This document shows positions 22,666 to 35,500 of a DNA stretch of 64,000 bases, piece after piece. The stretch is from contig NC_033639.1 in NCBI RefSeq assembly GCF_001540865.1, positions 6,440,647 through 6,504,646 on the forward strand, read 5' to 3'. The stretch is from Ananas comosus (lineage: Eukaryota > Streptophyta > Magnoliopsida > Poales > Bromeliaceae). The notes beneath the pieces were generated by a model. That model did not search any database. It worked only from the letters and a program-made list of their open reading frames with translations, and was not told the origin of the DNA. Each line of letters opens with the position of its first letter. Position 1 is the first letter of the stretch. Made by a program: the position numbers and the translations under genes.

Positions 22666-23235
22666 GTGGCCAACTTTTTGGTCACAGTTGACACATGTCT
22701 TCTATGGCAAAGTAGTTTGCCACAAATGCATGGCTTCTTTTGTGGCGAATATTTTCCCAGCAAATGCTTTCCACATATAGTGGCCAACTTTTTGGTCACA
22801 GTTGACACATGTCTTCTATGGCAAAGTAGTTTGCCACAAATGCATGGCTTCTTTTGTGGCGAATATTTTCCCAGCAAATGCTTTCCACATATAGTGGCCA
22901 ACTTTTTGGTCACAGTTGACACATGTCTTCTATGGCAAAGTAGTTTGCCACAAATGCATGGCTTCTTTTGTGGCGAATATTTTCCCAGCAAATGCTTTCC
23001 ACATATACTGGCCAACTTTTTGATCACAGTTGACACATGTCTTCTATGGCAAAGTAGTTTGCCACAAATGCATGGCTTCTTTTGTGGCGAATATTTTCCT
23101 AGCAAATGCTTTCCACATGTAGTGGCCAACCGTTTTGGTCACAGTTGACACATGTCTTCTATGGCAAAGTAGTTTGCCACAAATGCATGACTTCTTTTGT
23201 GGCGAATATTTTCCCAGCAAATACTTTCCACATCA
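22666..23235 (+). repeat. Five 114-bp tandem repeats near CACTA right end
   Basis: Units begin with GTGGCCAACTTTTTGG at 22666, 22780, 22894, 23008 (CTGG variant) and 23122, exactly 114 bases apart, with very few differences. Each carries several TTTGTGGC / GCCACAAA motifs, so the array multiplies likely transposase-binding sites. Because 114 is 38 codons, both strands show long repetitive open frames (about 156-160 codons). I treat these as by-products, not genes. Confidence 0.92.
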
Positions 23236-23449
23236 CAATTAATATACTAATTTTATGACGAAATATTTCGCCACAAATAGAATAACTTTTTATGGCGAAT
23301 ATTAATTTTCCCCACAAGTATATTTTACAGCGGGCTTATTGTGGCGGGCTTGTGGCGCAGAATATTCCGCCACAAAAAATATTTTGTGACGAAATTTGTT
23401 CTTTTTCTGGCGAAAATTTTCTCCACAAAAAGGCTATTTTCTTGTAGTT
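23236..23449. repeat. CACTA right subterminal repeats and terminus
   Basis: Repeated TTTGTGGCG / CGCCACAAA motifs in both orientations lead to the terminus at about 23449, whose complement reads ACTACAAGAAAATAG. The outermost base pair of the CACTA core is changed. Confidence 0.75.
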
Positions 23450-23555
23450 TAATACATGTACAGGTACAGCTATCGCTTCGTATATAGAGGAAAGTCCTTT
23501 GTATACGGCGGATTTGTTGGCGTGCCCGGGGAAACGAGTAATCCAGGGCGTGACA
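23450..23555 (+). mobile_element. Gypsy LTR 3' terminal fragment
   Basis: The tail CCAGGGCGTGACA at 23555 and the GGCGTGCCCGG block before it match the ends of the gypsy LTRs at 1013 and 1193 in plan. The upstream part of this LTR is replaced by the CACTA element. Confidence 0.6.
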
Positions 23556-24035
23556 TATAATCTCCCGAATAGTTTTTTAGAAAGGATATAGTGGCTCAAA
23601 ATATAAAATGATACAAAAAGGTATAATAGGTTCAAATATGAAAAAAATGATCAAGTATCATAGAGGGATCTGATGATGCTGACGTATAACAGACGCTCAA
23701 TGACTCAAAATCTTGTGATAAAACGAGAGTTTCTTCAATAAAATGAGAATATAATTAATAATCAAAATATAATTATAATATCGATAAAACTATCTTACTA
23801 CAAAAATGTAGGTCTTTTGCGGCCAATATTATTTGTCGCTATAGAATGAAAATTTGTGACTATTGTTATTTAGCAACAAAATAACTTCGTCACTACTGCC
23901 GCTTCACTATTTAGCGACGAAGTAAAGTAGTTGGTCGCTATTAGCTGTTACATTTAGCGATAGTTTTTAGAGAAAAAACAACTATTATATATCTTTTACT
24001 TTCTTACATAACCACACAACCTAGAAATACTTAAA
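23556..24035. mobile_element. Spacer and CACTA-like subterminal fragment
   Basis: TTACTACAAAAATGTAGG at 23795 resembles a CACTA end with one or two changed bases. It is followed by repeated TAGCGAC / TTTGTCGC motifs to about 23960, a different subterminal family from the large CACTA. It is cut at 24035 by the gypsy LTR. Bases 23556-23790 hold nothing I recognise. Confidence 0.5.
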
Positions 24036-27000
24036 TGTCACGTCCCGCTATCGCCAATTTGGTCTATCCGGGTCCGTACACAGACGCCGAACAGACAGAA
24101 CTTCCCCTGTCCACCCAAGGCTCAAGAACAACGAGTACCTGTATAAAGAAATGAACAAAGCCCAGGATAACAATTCATTACTCAGGGCTTGCACGAGGGC
24201 AAGCAGCAACCACAAGTGATAGTAAGCTAGCTATACATGAAATTCACTGTAACTTGAAAACTTTAAACTGAACTATACATAACTGAATAACTGAAACATT
24301 TAGTTATTTACATGCTCTTTTATACATTCATTTACAAGTCTCTGAACATCAAAAATGTATCACATGAACCCAAAATGGTATACCACTAGAACTCGAGTGT
24401 CCACTAGCTAGGCTGTTGGGCTTTTGCCGCAATCCTCGGCCACACTGCTCGCGCTGGAACCTGTATGGTTGGTGGATGAGAACTACTAAAAGTTTTCAGT
24501 GGGTTCGGCCGCCGACCTCGCCGACTCACCCACTAGGTCTATTCAGGCATATGTGGCAAGAAAAGTAAACAGATAGTAACCAACTATAACATGTAACTAC
24601 TACAATGCCTGTGCAAAGCTGAAAGAAGCAATATATGATAACTGATAAATATGCATGCATGCTTTTAATAAACATTACCCAATTATCTCAGTTAACTGTT
24701 TGGTTAACTATAACTCACAACCAAATCCCTACTATCGGGGAGAATTCCGCTACAACCCGACGGGACCGTCTACTGGGGAGAATTCCGCTACAACCCAGTT
24801 GATGACAACTCCGGAGCTCATCGCCCAAGGAGGAGTGACCTTCCTCGAGCATTAGACTAAGGTGAGTATGATCCAATCCTCATCTTTGAGGATTTACCAA
24901 ATGACAATGCCATACTTTACTCTAACTAGCTTTTTATGCTAGTTTAGTATTTCCAATCTCAATGCTAGTCAATTCTTCGAGTCATAATGTCACCAAGTTT
25001 ACTAAGGTCATAGTCCTTTACTAGTTCATACATTCACAGGGTTCTAGGTTCACATAGTTTTGTCCATAGATTCTTAACATTAACATGAACTCAAATATTC
25101 AATTACTAACTGTATAGTGACCATTTCCATATAATGTATGAATACAAGTCATTCATATAAACATGCTCAATGAAATATCATAGACATAAAGGGGGATTCA
25201 AAGATTTCGGATAGCACCACCCACCTGTAGGGATGCTAACAGTTAGAATCAGCGTCTCGAACTATGCCAATAACGAGCTCTCGCGACTCCGTGCAAATAG
25301 AGCTTAAACGGCTTCTACCGTAATTCATGCGTCCCCGACCTGTCGGAATGTCAATTTAGACTTCCGAGCAAGTTTAACTTTCATTTATAAAAGAATAAAA
25401 GAAGTTAAACTGAAGTCACAATCTTATTTCTACAAATCGGCATTAGACCTCAACTTGGATACATAATGCACACATAGCTTTTTATTTAGGCCTCATATGC
25501 ATTTTGGAGTCTTAGAAATCTAAATAACTCATAATTAATCCCTCCTTTTAAGCAGGGATTAACATCACTATCATTCATAAATTAAAGCTAATCAAATTCA
25601 ACTTTGCTCTAATCATGTTTAATCTGAAATTCACCAGGCCTATTACTCAGTAGCTAGTTCCAACTCCAATAGTTAATAGAGTTCAATGCTGAAATTCAGT
25701 TTCTTGAATTTCTGCATATGCTTCTCAACTCGGGAGTATCTTATAGTACTCATCCTTACCCAATTCAGGTATGGGTACTAGGTACTATGCATATTTGGAT
25801 TAGAAGTTTCTCTAAGTTGCTCGCAGCTTACTAGAGCTCCTTTTCAACTGAATTTTTCAATTCGGCAGCTCTAATAAGCCTTTAATTCAGCTCAACATTA
25901 AATTCTGCATTGATGCTGAAATTTCTGCATACACACACCTTAATTAAACCATTTAGAGGCTTCTTTTATGCATATTCTATGATCCCAACTGAAAAGTAAG
26001 CTATCTACCTCAGTTTCCAAATTTCCTTCTGCTGGTTTCCAATTCAGCAACTTTGCTGATTTCAAATTCAGCAACTTTGCTGATTTCCAATTCAGCAACT
26101 TCAATCAACCTGAAATCCAGGTTTGCCAATTTCAGCAGCAAGAAATCCTTCTACAAGTCATTTCTAAAGCAATTAATTGGACTATAATTACTTATAGAAC
26201 GATACTGAAACAAGCTTACCTTAATTAGGTACTAAACCAGGTTGTTCTCATCTCGGATCAGCAAGGCTTCAACTCCACCAACTTCACTAAGCCTTCTATT
26301 CCTGGCAGCCAATACTAATCACTTAACTCTTTTCTGAATTCATCAACTCAACTTAATCCAATATAACATCACTTACTTTCACTCAGGTGCCTCTCCAACT
26401 TGTTCCCTATTCGGACCAGCCCCTTCTCAATCCGCAAGCATCAAGGCTGCCAACACCAAGAAATTTCAGCACTCCCACTTTCCCACATGGCTTCTTGACT
26501 GAGAGAGAAAGAGAGAGGGAAAAGAGATAAGAATAACAGATGGAGGAGGTGTCCCAATACATGTACATCCTCAGATTAATTGGGGTTAAGTGATAAGGCT
26601 GAAAATTTGCACTTTAACCCTCCAATTCCACAAAAGTGCATTGCAGCCCTGCTGAGTACCTCAGCCTGTACCGATACCAGCTGAGGTACCCAATGCAAAT
26701 TCTGCATTAGCAGAATTCTGGCAGCAGCAGCCTCCAAGCCTCTAGTTTGTAACTTATCTTTATAGCAATTAGTTGGATTCTAATCAAACATGAGCTCAAT
26801 CTACCTTAATTAGATGCTCTAACTGCAAGAAATTAAACGCTCTGGTGCCATCCCTTCAGCTCGGATCAACAGGGAGTCCCAACAACTAGCAGTCTCATAC
26901 TTCCTCTCTTTACTTCAGCTTCTACAGAAATTTTTTCTCGAGTTCCAGCTCTTTCTCAGCTGGTCCCTAAGCTCAAACAAGCCTCACAACATCAGCCCTC

Positions 27001-27474
27001 AAGCTGCCACTTCTCTTTACCATCAACTCACCTAGGCTTTTCCTCAGCTCTAACAGCTCGGCAGCACCACCAATCCCCTCGGCTACAGAGAGAAAGAAGG
27101 AATTAGATAGAGAGAGATGAGAAAATAGTAATCCTTATCCTCTAACAGGTGCTGGCTACCTGGGTAAAGCGATAAGATCAGCAATTTGCTGTTTAATCCC
27201 TTAAATCAGCAATAATGCATCACAACCCTGCAGTTACAATCTAGTCCCTGCAGTCTCGCAATTTAGTCCTTGCACCAACTAGAACCTGGCAGCAGCAACT
27301 TTGAAGCTTATTTCACGCGTCCGGCTTGCTTCGAACACTTATAATCACTTCCAAATTATGCCGAATAACCTCTACAAACTACTAAATTAATTTGGAAGCG
27401 ATTAATTCTCATTTTTGCATTATTGTGATCAATTCAGTCACAATTAGCTCGTAACTAAAATTCAATATATTACA
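24036..27474 (-). repeat. 3' LTR of chromovirus
   Basis: On the plus strand it begins TGTCACGTCCCGC at 24036 and ends ATATATTACA at 27474, giving TG...CA ends on the coding strand (TGTAATATATTG ... CGGGACGTGACA). It carries three copies of a 24-bp unit (AATTCAGCAACTTTGCTGAT core) near 26040-26100. Confidence 0.88.
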
Positions 27475-27487
27475 ATCTCCCCTCCTT
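27475..27487 (-). promoter_or_regulatory. Polypurine tract
   Basis: The coding strand reads AAGGAGGGGAGAT immediately before the 3' LTR, the expected primer for plus-strand DNA synthesis. Confidence 0.75.
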
Positions 27488-27521
27488 AAATAGTTTCGTT
27501 CTCGAAACTTAAATTCATACC

Positions 27522-30500
27522 TTAGTCCTCCTGGTCAAATAGATGGGGATAGGAGTCGCGCATGGTTTCTTCCAATTCCCAAGTGGCCTCTCGTCCTGAG
27601 TGATTACTCCATTGTACTTTCACGTAGGGAATAGTGCGATTCCGTAGTTCTCGCACTTCACGATCAAGGATGCATACTGGATACTCTTCATAAGTCATAT
27701 TCTCCGGCAAATCTACTGGTTCGAACTCGAGAACATGTCCAGGATGATGCACATATTTGCGAAGATTCGAAACATGAAATACATTGTGTATTCCCTCGAA
27801 CTTCGGCGGTAAAGCCAATCTATAAGCTACCGCTCCCACTCGCTCCAAAATCTCGTAGGGCCCAATGTATCGAGGACTAAGCTTTCCTCGAACACCAAAT
27901 CTCTTTATCCCACGCATCGGCGACACCTTCAAGAATACTCGATCGCCAACCGCAAACTCCAAGTTCTTTCGGCGCTTATTTGCATAACTCTGCTGCTGCG
28001 ACTGGGCTGTCAACAATCTCTGGCGGACTAGGCGTACCTTTTTCTCCGCTTCTTGGAGTACATCAAGACCAAATACAATCGTTTCTCCTACTTCACTCCA
28101 ATGGATAGGGGATCGACATTTTCTCCCGTAGAGGGCTTCAAATGGTGCCATTGCGATGCTTTCCTGATAACTATTGTTATACGCAAACTCGGCCATCGCT
28201 AAGAAAGCATGTCAACTACCCCTGAAGTCGAGTACACACGCCCGTAGCATATCCTTCAAAATCTGAATCGTCCTCTCAGACTGTCCATCGGTCTGAGGAT
28301 GAAATGCTGTACTAAAATCGAGTCGTGTGCCAAGAGCATCCTGCAAACTCCTCCAAAAGTGAGATGTAAACTGCGGATCTCGATCTGATACAATCGACGT
28401 TGGGACTCCGTGTAATCTCACAATCTCGTCGAGGTATACCTGAGCTAACTTGTCTCCTGACCAAGTAGCATGAATCGGCAAGAAATGCGCCGATTTCGTC
28501 AGTCGATCAACAATCACCCAAATAGTGTCATGTCCAGCCTGTGATCGGGGTAATCCAACTATGAAGTCCATCGCAATGTTCTCCCACTTCCAAACGGGAA
28601 TAGGTAAACTCTGCAACTTTCCCGCAGGGAAGCGACGCTCAGCTTTCACTTGCTGACAGGTCAAACACTGCGCCACAAACCGCCCAATATCCTTCTTCAT
28701 CCCAGGCCACCAATAATGCACTTTAAGATCCTTGTACATCTTAGTGCCACCTGGATGTACACTATAAGGTGACTGATGAGCTTCCTGTAACATAGCTTTC
28801 TGAATCTCCTCATCTTTGGGCACGCACAACCAGTTGCGAAACTGAAGTGCTCCATCTGACCCTACTGCAAAATCATCACCACGTCCGCTCTCAACTTCAC
28901 ACCGCACCTTTTGGAGATACGGATCTGAAGGTTGCCGTTCTTTAATTTGTTCCAATAAGGTCGGTTGAACAACTAGAGCGGCAAGAATAACTGGTACATC
29001 TGGAGCGACTACCTCAAGATCAAACCGTCGCATTTCATTCTGCAACGACGGTTGGTGGGTGATCATCATAGCCAAGTTCTCAACTGACTTTCTACTCAGT
29101 GCATCTGCAACCACATTAGCCTTTCCTGGGTGGTATAGAATAGTAACATCATAATCCTTTAATAATTCTAATCACCGACGTTGTCGCATATTTAGCTCTT
29201 TTTGGGTGAATAAATACTTCAGGCTCTTATGGTCAGTATAAATCTCGCAATGCTCGCCATAAAGATAGTGTCTCCACAACTTCAATGCGAAGATTACTGC
29301 CGCCAACTCCAAATCGTGAATAGGATAGTTCTTTTCATAATTCTTCAGCTGGCGAGACGCATAGGCAATGACTCGACCACCTTGCATAAGTACACACGCA
29401 AGTCCACTATAGGAAGCATCACTGTAGATCACAAAACTCTCCCCCGAAATCGGCAAGGCCAGAATAGGAGTCGAAGTCAACCTTTCTTTCAACTCCCGAA
29501 AGCTACGATCACATTCTTCGCTCCAAACATATTTAGTTCCTTTATGTGTAAGGCGCGTTAGTGGAGTAGTAATCTTTGCAAATCCCTCCACGAACCGCCT
29601 ATAATATCCCGCAAGTCCAAGGAAACTGCGGATCTCTGGAACAGTCGTCGGGCGAGGCCACTCTTTAATTGCCTCTACTTTCTTTGGGTCGACAGCTACA
29701 CCACCGTCAGAAATCACATGTCCCAAAAATGCAACCTCTCGGAGCCAAAATTCACATTTCTTCAATTTGGCATATAACTACTTCTCCCGCAGAATTTGCA
29801 TCACCATTCTCAAGTGTTCCTCGTGCTTCTCATTGCTTCGAGAAAAGATCAAGATGTCGTCAATAAATACTACAACACACTGATCCAACAACGCCTTAAA
29901 GATCCTATTCATTAGATCCATGAACGCTGCAGGGGCATTGGTTAGCCCAAACGGCATCACTGTAAACTCGTAATGACCATAACGAGTGCGAAACGCTGTC
30001 TTATGCATATCCTCTGGTTTGATCTTCAATTGGTGGTAACCTGATTGGAGATCAATCTTTGAGCATACCCGTGACCCTTGCAACTGATCAAATAAGTCAT
30101 CAATTCATAGAAACGGATATTTATTCTTAATTGTGACTTTATTCAGCTCGCGATAGTCAATGCACAGCCGAAGTGTTCCGTCTTTCTTCTTTACAAACAG
30201 AACTGGAGCTCCCCACGGCGACACACTAGGCTTCACAAAGCCTTTGTCCATCAAATCCTGCAACTGAGCTTTCAGCTCTCTTAACTCAGCTGGTGCCATT
30301 CTGCACGGAGCCTTCGAAATTGGCGCCGTCCCCGGAACCAAATCAATAACAAACTCAATTTTCCGATCCGGTGGCAATCCCGGTAACTCCGCAGGAAACA
30401 CATCAGGAAACTCTCGAACTACTGGAATATCTCCAAGTACTGGAAGTTCCTTTTGAGTCTCCACAACTGTTGCCAAATAAGCCGCACATCCACTACTAAT

Positions 30501-30713
30501 CAACTTTCTTGCTCTCGACGTCGATACTGTTAACGCAAAGAGCGAACTCTTGCACGCCCGATACACAACTTCTTTTTGCCCGGGTTCACGAAAAGTAATT
30601 ACTTTACTTTCACAATCAATCGTGGCATAGTACTTTGTAAGCCAGTCCATCCCAAGGATCACATTAAAGTCTTTCATGCGACTTAGCACTAGCAAATCTG
30701 CTGCATAATCCAA
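27522..30713 (-). pseudogene. pol: Chromovirus pol: RT-RNase H-integrase-chromodomain
   Basis: One continuous minus-strand frame with four internal stops. Order: protease-RT linker with [12 protein letters not shown] near 30640; RT with [28 protein letters not shown] and the catalytic FIDDIL; RNase H with [25 protein letters not shown] and [11 protein letters not shown]. The integrase zinc finger (H..H..C..C ending CLTCQQVK) is followed by the core with [28 protein letters not shown] and QTDGQSER. Then come GKLSPRYIGPYEI and an end-domain chromodomain (YPVCILDREVRELRN ... VQWSNHSGREATWE) that may target integration to heterochromatin. Stops lie at 30105-30107, 29778-29780, 29172-29174 and 28212-28214, each one C-to-T or G-to-A change from a sense codon. 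The natural end is 27522. Confidence 0.93.
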
Positions 30714-31349
30714 TCACCAACCTGTACTGGACACGCCGCACACACTTCGTGAACACTAAATGTGTGCTCAGGGGCATACACCCACCAGGCATCCTCACTA
30801 TCCGAAATCTCAATATCATGCGTCTTAGCAAATGAGCTACTGATGAATGAATGCGATGCACCTGTGTCAAATAATGCACGAGATCTAGTGCCATAAATTA
30901 AAACAATACCTGCCACGACGTCATCAACCACGGTCGGCTCCTCTGCCTGGGCTGCAAATACACGGCCACTCGGTGCAGGTCGAGGTGTGTCCACACGGCT
31001 ACTCGGTGCAGGTCGAGGTGTCTCATACTGACGCGGCACAAAAGAACGTCCAGCTGACATAGCAGGTGGGAGACCCGCACGCTGTCTGAAAGGCGACTGA
31101 ACTGAAGCCGTGGACTGGGTAGACGTGGGTCCAGTCGGGCACTCCCGACTCAGGTGTCCTGGCTGTCCACACCGGTAACATCTTCCCCCACGCTGCGGAC
31201 AGGCTGTCGGTCGATGACTCCCGCCACAAATCACACATCTCAGGGGTCCCTGATACCTCGACTGAGAACGTGGATACCGAGGGGGCCGTTTAGAGCTCGA
31301 CTGTCCCCCGGCACCACTAGTGGTCCTCTTCTTTCCTTTTTCCCTTTCT
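30689..31349 (-). pseudogene. Chromovirus gag end and protease
   Basis: The frame holds a CCHC zinc knuckle (CYRCGQPGHLSREC, about 31135-31176) for RNA binding. A Pro/Arg-rich linker with a repeated TPRPAPS segment follows, then an aspartic protease with RALFDTGASHSFIS at about 30840-30880. Stops occur upstream of the knuckle between 31240 and 31350. The frame ends at about 30689, and pol resumes in another frame within the overlap near 30700, so there is a small indel at the protease/RT junction. Confidence 0.85.
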
Positions 31350-32229
31350 CATTCTCTTTCAAACGATTCGCGTTCATCACACGCAATCGCATTCCCACGC
31401 TCAACCCAAAGAGCTCGATCTAGGACTTCCTCAAAAGTCTTTAACTTCAAAGCATTGATTACTTTGAATATATCAGGTCGCAACCCCCGCTCAAAGCACT
31501 CTGCTCGATCTCGATCAGTATGAACCATACCGGGTACACAGTTCACCAAATGAGTAAATTCCCGTTCGTACTCCCGTACCGAATGGTTTTCTTATCTCAA
31601 TTTGCAAAAATCTTCTTTCATTTTCCTTTTATCACCGTCGGGAAAGTACTCCATAAATAACATCTCTCGAAATTCCTCCCAAGTGAGCGATGATAGGTTT
31701 GATGCCCGCTTCTTCTTGGCCTTTTGCCACCAAATCTGAGCATCCTTCTCAAAACAGTGCGCTGCCAACGGAACCTTGTCCCTTTCTAAGGTATAGATAT
31801 CCTCAAATAATGACTCCATCGCTGTAAACCATGTCTCCAATACCCACGGATTCGCTTCTTTCCCGTCAAACATAGGCGGATTAAATCGCATAAATGCCTC
31901 TAGTACCTTTACAAATCGCACTTGCTCGACCTCTACCATGGCTGGATCTACAACAGAAGGCCCAGAAGCCACAGGAGGAACAGTCTGCGGAATAGGGGCA
32001 CGGTCGTCGGTGCCTCAGATACAGGTACATCCTGACTCCCAGGTGCTGCTGTTGTCGCCTGTCGTGACATTAGATCCTATAAACTCTTTATATGCTCTTC
32101 CTATCTCTGCATAGCCCCGACTAACGCGCTCACCTGAGCACGCAACTCCTGAACTTCATCAGACCCAGACTGCTCTGGCACCCCTAAAGGTGATGCCGGA
32201 GTGGATCTCGTCGCACGTCGCGGTGGCAT
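31350..32229 (-). pseudogene. gag: Chromovirus gag
   Basis: The likely start is ATG at 32229 (MPPRRATRSTPASP), typical of this clade. Two early TAG codons and a frameshift near 31995 separate it from the main capsid region. That region reads from about 31972: FDGKEANPWVLETWFTAMES, then AQIWWQKAKKKRAS and FYFP-like FMEYFPDGDKR. A TAA at 31592-31594 interrupts it before REYEREFTHLVNCVPGM. The protein would package the RNA into virus-like particles, but the copy is inactive. Confidence 0.85.
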
Positions 32230-32518
32230 TTCTCCTGAAACGAACTACTCACATTAGTAAAACAAAACCAATTAGGCGAAAGCAATCAAGCGTACTTACA
32301 TTCAACCTTTGGCTTTATGTTGTTGGCCACCAACATAACTCCTTAAGTTGTATATAAATAACACTTAGATTAGCCCCTAATCAACATTAGAGACATGCTA
32401 ACAACTAACCCAATTTACTTGGCTTTCGCTATCTTTAGATTCACGCCACTCGCGTTCTTAGTTCCTAGGTTTCCAATCCTAAGTCCCCTAGGTCATCCTA
32501 GTCTTTCAATTATCACTT

Positions 32519-32530
32519 GCTCTGATACCA
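32519..32530 (-). promoter_or_regulatory. Primer-binding site, initiator tRNA-Met type
   Basis: The minus strand reads TGGTATCAGAGC a few bases inside the 5' LTR end at 32538. This fixes the element's orientation. Confidence 0.88.
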
Positions 32531-32537
32531 CTTTATC

Positions 32538-35500
32538 TGTCACGTCCCGCTATCGCCAATTTGGTCGATCCGGGTCCGTACACAGATGCCGAACGGACAG
32601 AACTTCTCCTGTCCGCCCAAGGCTCAATAACAACGAGTACCTGTATAAAGAAATGAACAAAGCCCAGGATAACAATTCATTACTCAGGGCTTGCACGAGG
32701 GCAAGCAGCAACCACAAGTGATAGTAAGCTAGCTATACATGAATTTCACTGTAACTTGAAAACTTTAAACTGAACTATACATAACTGAATAACTGAAACA
32801 TTTAGTTACTTACATGCTCTTTTATACATTCATTTACAAGTCTCTGAACATCAAAAATGTATCACATGAACCCAAAATGGTATACCACTAGAACTCGAGT
32901 GTCCACTAGCTAGGCTGCTGGGCTTTTGCCGCAATCCTCGGCCACACTGCTCGCGCTGGAACCTGTATGGTTAGTGGATGAGAACTACTAAAAGTTTCCA
33001 GTGGGTTCGGCCGCCGACCTCCCGACTCACCCACTAGGTCTATTCAGGCATATGTGGCAAGAAAAGTAAACAGATAGTAACCAACTATAACATGTAACTA
33101 CTACAATGCCTGTACAAAGCTGAAAGAAGCAATATATGATAACTGATAAATATGCATGTATACTTTTAATAAACATTACCCAATTATCTCAGTTAACCGT
33201 TTGGTTAACTATAACTCACAACCAAATCCCTACTATCGGGGAGAATTCCGCTACAACCCGACGGGACCATCTACTGGGGAGAATTCCGCTACAACCCAGT
33301 TGATGACAACTCCGGAGCTCATCGCCCAAGGAAGAGTGACCTTCCTCGAGCATTAGACTAAGGTGAGTATGATCCAATCCTCATCTTTGAGGATTTACCA
33401 AATGACAATTCCATACTTTACTCTGACTAGCTTTTTATGCTAGTTTAGTATTTCCAATCTCAATGCTAGTCAATTCTTCAAGTCATAATGTCACCAAGTT
33501 TACTAAGGTCATAGTCCTTTACTAGTTCATACATTCACAGGGTTCTAGGTTCACATAGTTTTGTCCATAGATTCTTAACATTAACATGAACTCAAATATT
33601 CAATTACTAACTGTATAGTGACCATTTCCATATAATGCATGAATACAAGTCATTCATATAAATATGCTCAATGAAATATCATAGACATAAAGGGGGATTC
33701 AAATATTTCGGATATCACCACCCACCTGTAGGGATGCTAACAGTTAGAATCAGCGTCTCGAACTATGCCAATAACGAGCTCTCGCGACTCTGTGCAAATA
33801 GAGCTTAAACGGCTTCTACTGCAATTCGTGCATTGCCGACCTGTCGGAATGTCAATTTAGACTTCCGAGCAAGTTTAACTTTCATTTATAAAAGAATAAA
33901 AGAAGTTAAACTGAAGTCACAATCTTATTTCTACAAATCGGCATTAGACCTAAACTTGGATACATAATGCACACATAGCTTTTTATTTAGGCCTCATATG
34001 CATTTTGGAGTCTTAGAAATCTAAATAACTCATAATTAATCCCTTCTTTTAAGCAGGGATTAACATCACTATCATTCAGAAATTAAAGCTAATCAAATTC
34101 AACTTTGCTCTAATCATGTTTAATCTAAAATTCACTAGGCCTATTACTCAGTAGCTAGTTCCAACTCCAATAGTTAATAGAGTTCAATGCTGAAATTCAG
34201 TTTCTTGAATTTCTGCATATGCTTCTCAACTCGCGAGTATCTTATAGTACTCATCCTTACCCAATTCAGGTATGGGTACTAGGTACTATGCATATTTGGA
34301 TTAGAAGTTTCTCTAAGTTGCTCGCAGCTCACTAGAGCTCCTTTTCAGCTGAATTTTTCAATTCGGCAGCTCTAATAAGCCTTTAATTCAGCTCAACATT
34401 AAATTCTGCACTGATGCTGAAATTTCTGCATACACACACCTTAATTAAACCATTTAGAGGCTTCTTTTATGCATATTCTATGATCCCAACTGAAAAGTAA
34501 GCTATCTACCTCAGTTTCCAAATTTCCTTCTGCTGGTTTCCAATTCAGCAACTTTGCTGATTTCCAATTCAGCAACTTCAATCAACCTGAAATCCAGGTT
34601 TGCCAATTTCAACAGCAAGAAATCCTTCTACAAGTCATTTCTAAAGCAATTAATTGGACTATAATTACTTATAGAACGATACCGAAACAAGCTTACCTTA
34701 ATTAGGTACTAAACTAGGTTGTTCTCAGCTCGGATTAGCAAGGCTTCAACTCCACCAACTTCACTAAGCCTTCTATTCCTGGCAGCCAATACTAATCACT
34801 TAACTCTTTTCTGAATTCATCAACTCAACTTAATCCAATATAACATCACTTACTTTCACTCAGGTGCCTCTCCAACTTGTTCCCTATTCGGACCAGCCCC
34901 TTCTCAATCTGCAAGCATCAAGGCTGCCAACACCAAGAAATTTCAGCACTCCCAATTTCCCACATGGCTTCTTGGCTGAGAGAGAAAGATAGAGGGAAAA
35001 GAGATAAGAATAACAGATGGAGGAGGTGTCCCAATACGTGTACATCCTCAGATTAATTGGGATTAAGTGATGAGGCTAAAAATTTGCACTTTAACCCTCC
35101 AATTCCACAAAAGTGCATTGCAACCCTGCTGAGTACCTCAGCCTGTACCGGTACCAGCTGAGGTACCCAATGCAAATTCTGCATTCGCAGAATTCTGGCA
35201 GCAGCAGCCTCCAAGCCTCTAGTTTGTAACTTATCTTTATAGCAATTAGTTGGATTCTAATCAAACATGAGCTCAATTTACCTTAATTAGATGCTCTAAC
35301 TGCAAGAAATTAAACGCTTTGGTGCCATCCCTTCAGCTCGGATCAACAGGGAGTCCCAACAACTAGCAGTCTCATACTTCCTCTCTTTACTTCAGCTTCT
35401 ACAGAAATTTTTTCTCGAGTTCCAGCTCTTTCTCAGCTGGTCCCTAAGCTCAAACAAGCCTCACAACATCAGCCCTCAAGCTGCCACTTCTCTTTACCAT

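Larger units (their letters stand above)
10376..23449 (+). mobile_element. Large CACTA (En/Spm-type) transposon
   Basis: The left terminus CACTACAAGAAAG at 10376 and the right terminus (inverted: ACTACAAGAAAATAGCC, ending about 23448-23449 with the outermost base changed) enclose ~13.1 kb. Both ends carry subterminal copies of TTTGTGGC / GCCACAAA. Inside are a TNP2-like transposase gene and a second En/Spm-type transposase gene on the plus strand. A MuDR-like gene lies on the minus strand, with a probable Helitron end and 114-bp tandem repeats further right. No convincing 3-bp target duplication is present (ATT left, TAA right). Confidence 0.85.

Noticed and set aside
22659..23148. Mirror-image 156- and 160-codon frames
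   Set aside because: Both are the 114-bp tandem repeat read on opposite strands; the period is a multiple of three, so stops are excluded by chance in every unit.
22666..23235. CRISPR-like array
   Set aside because: Units are contiguous, 114 bases long and identical throughout, with no unique spacers, and lie at a CACTA end in a plant-type genome.
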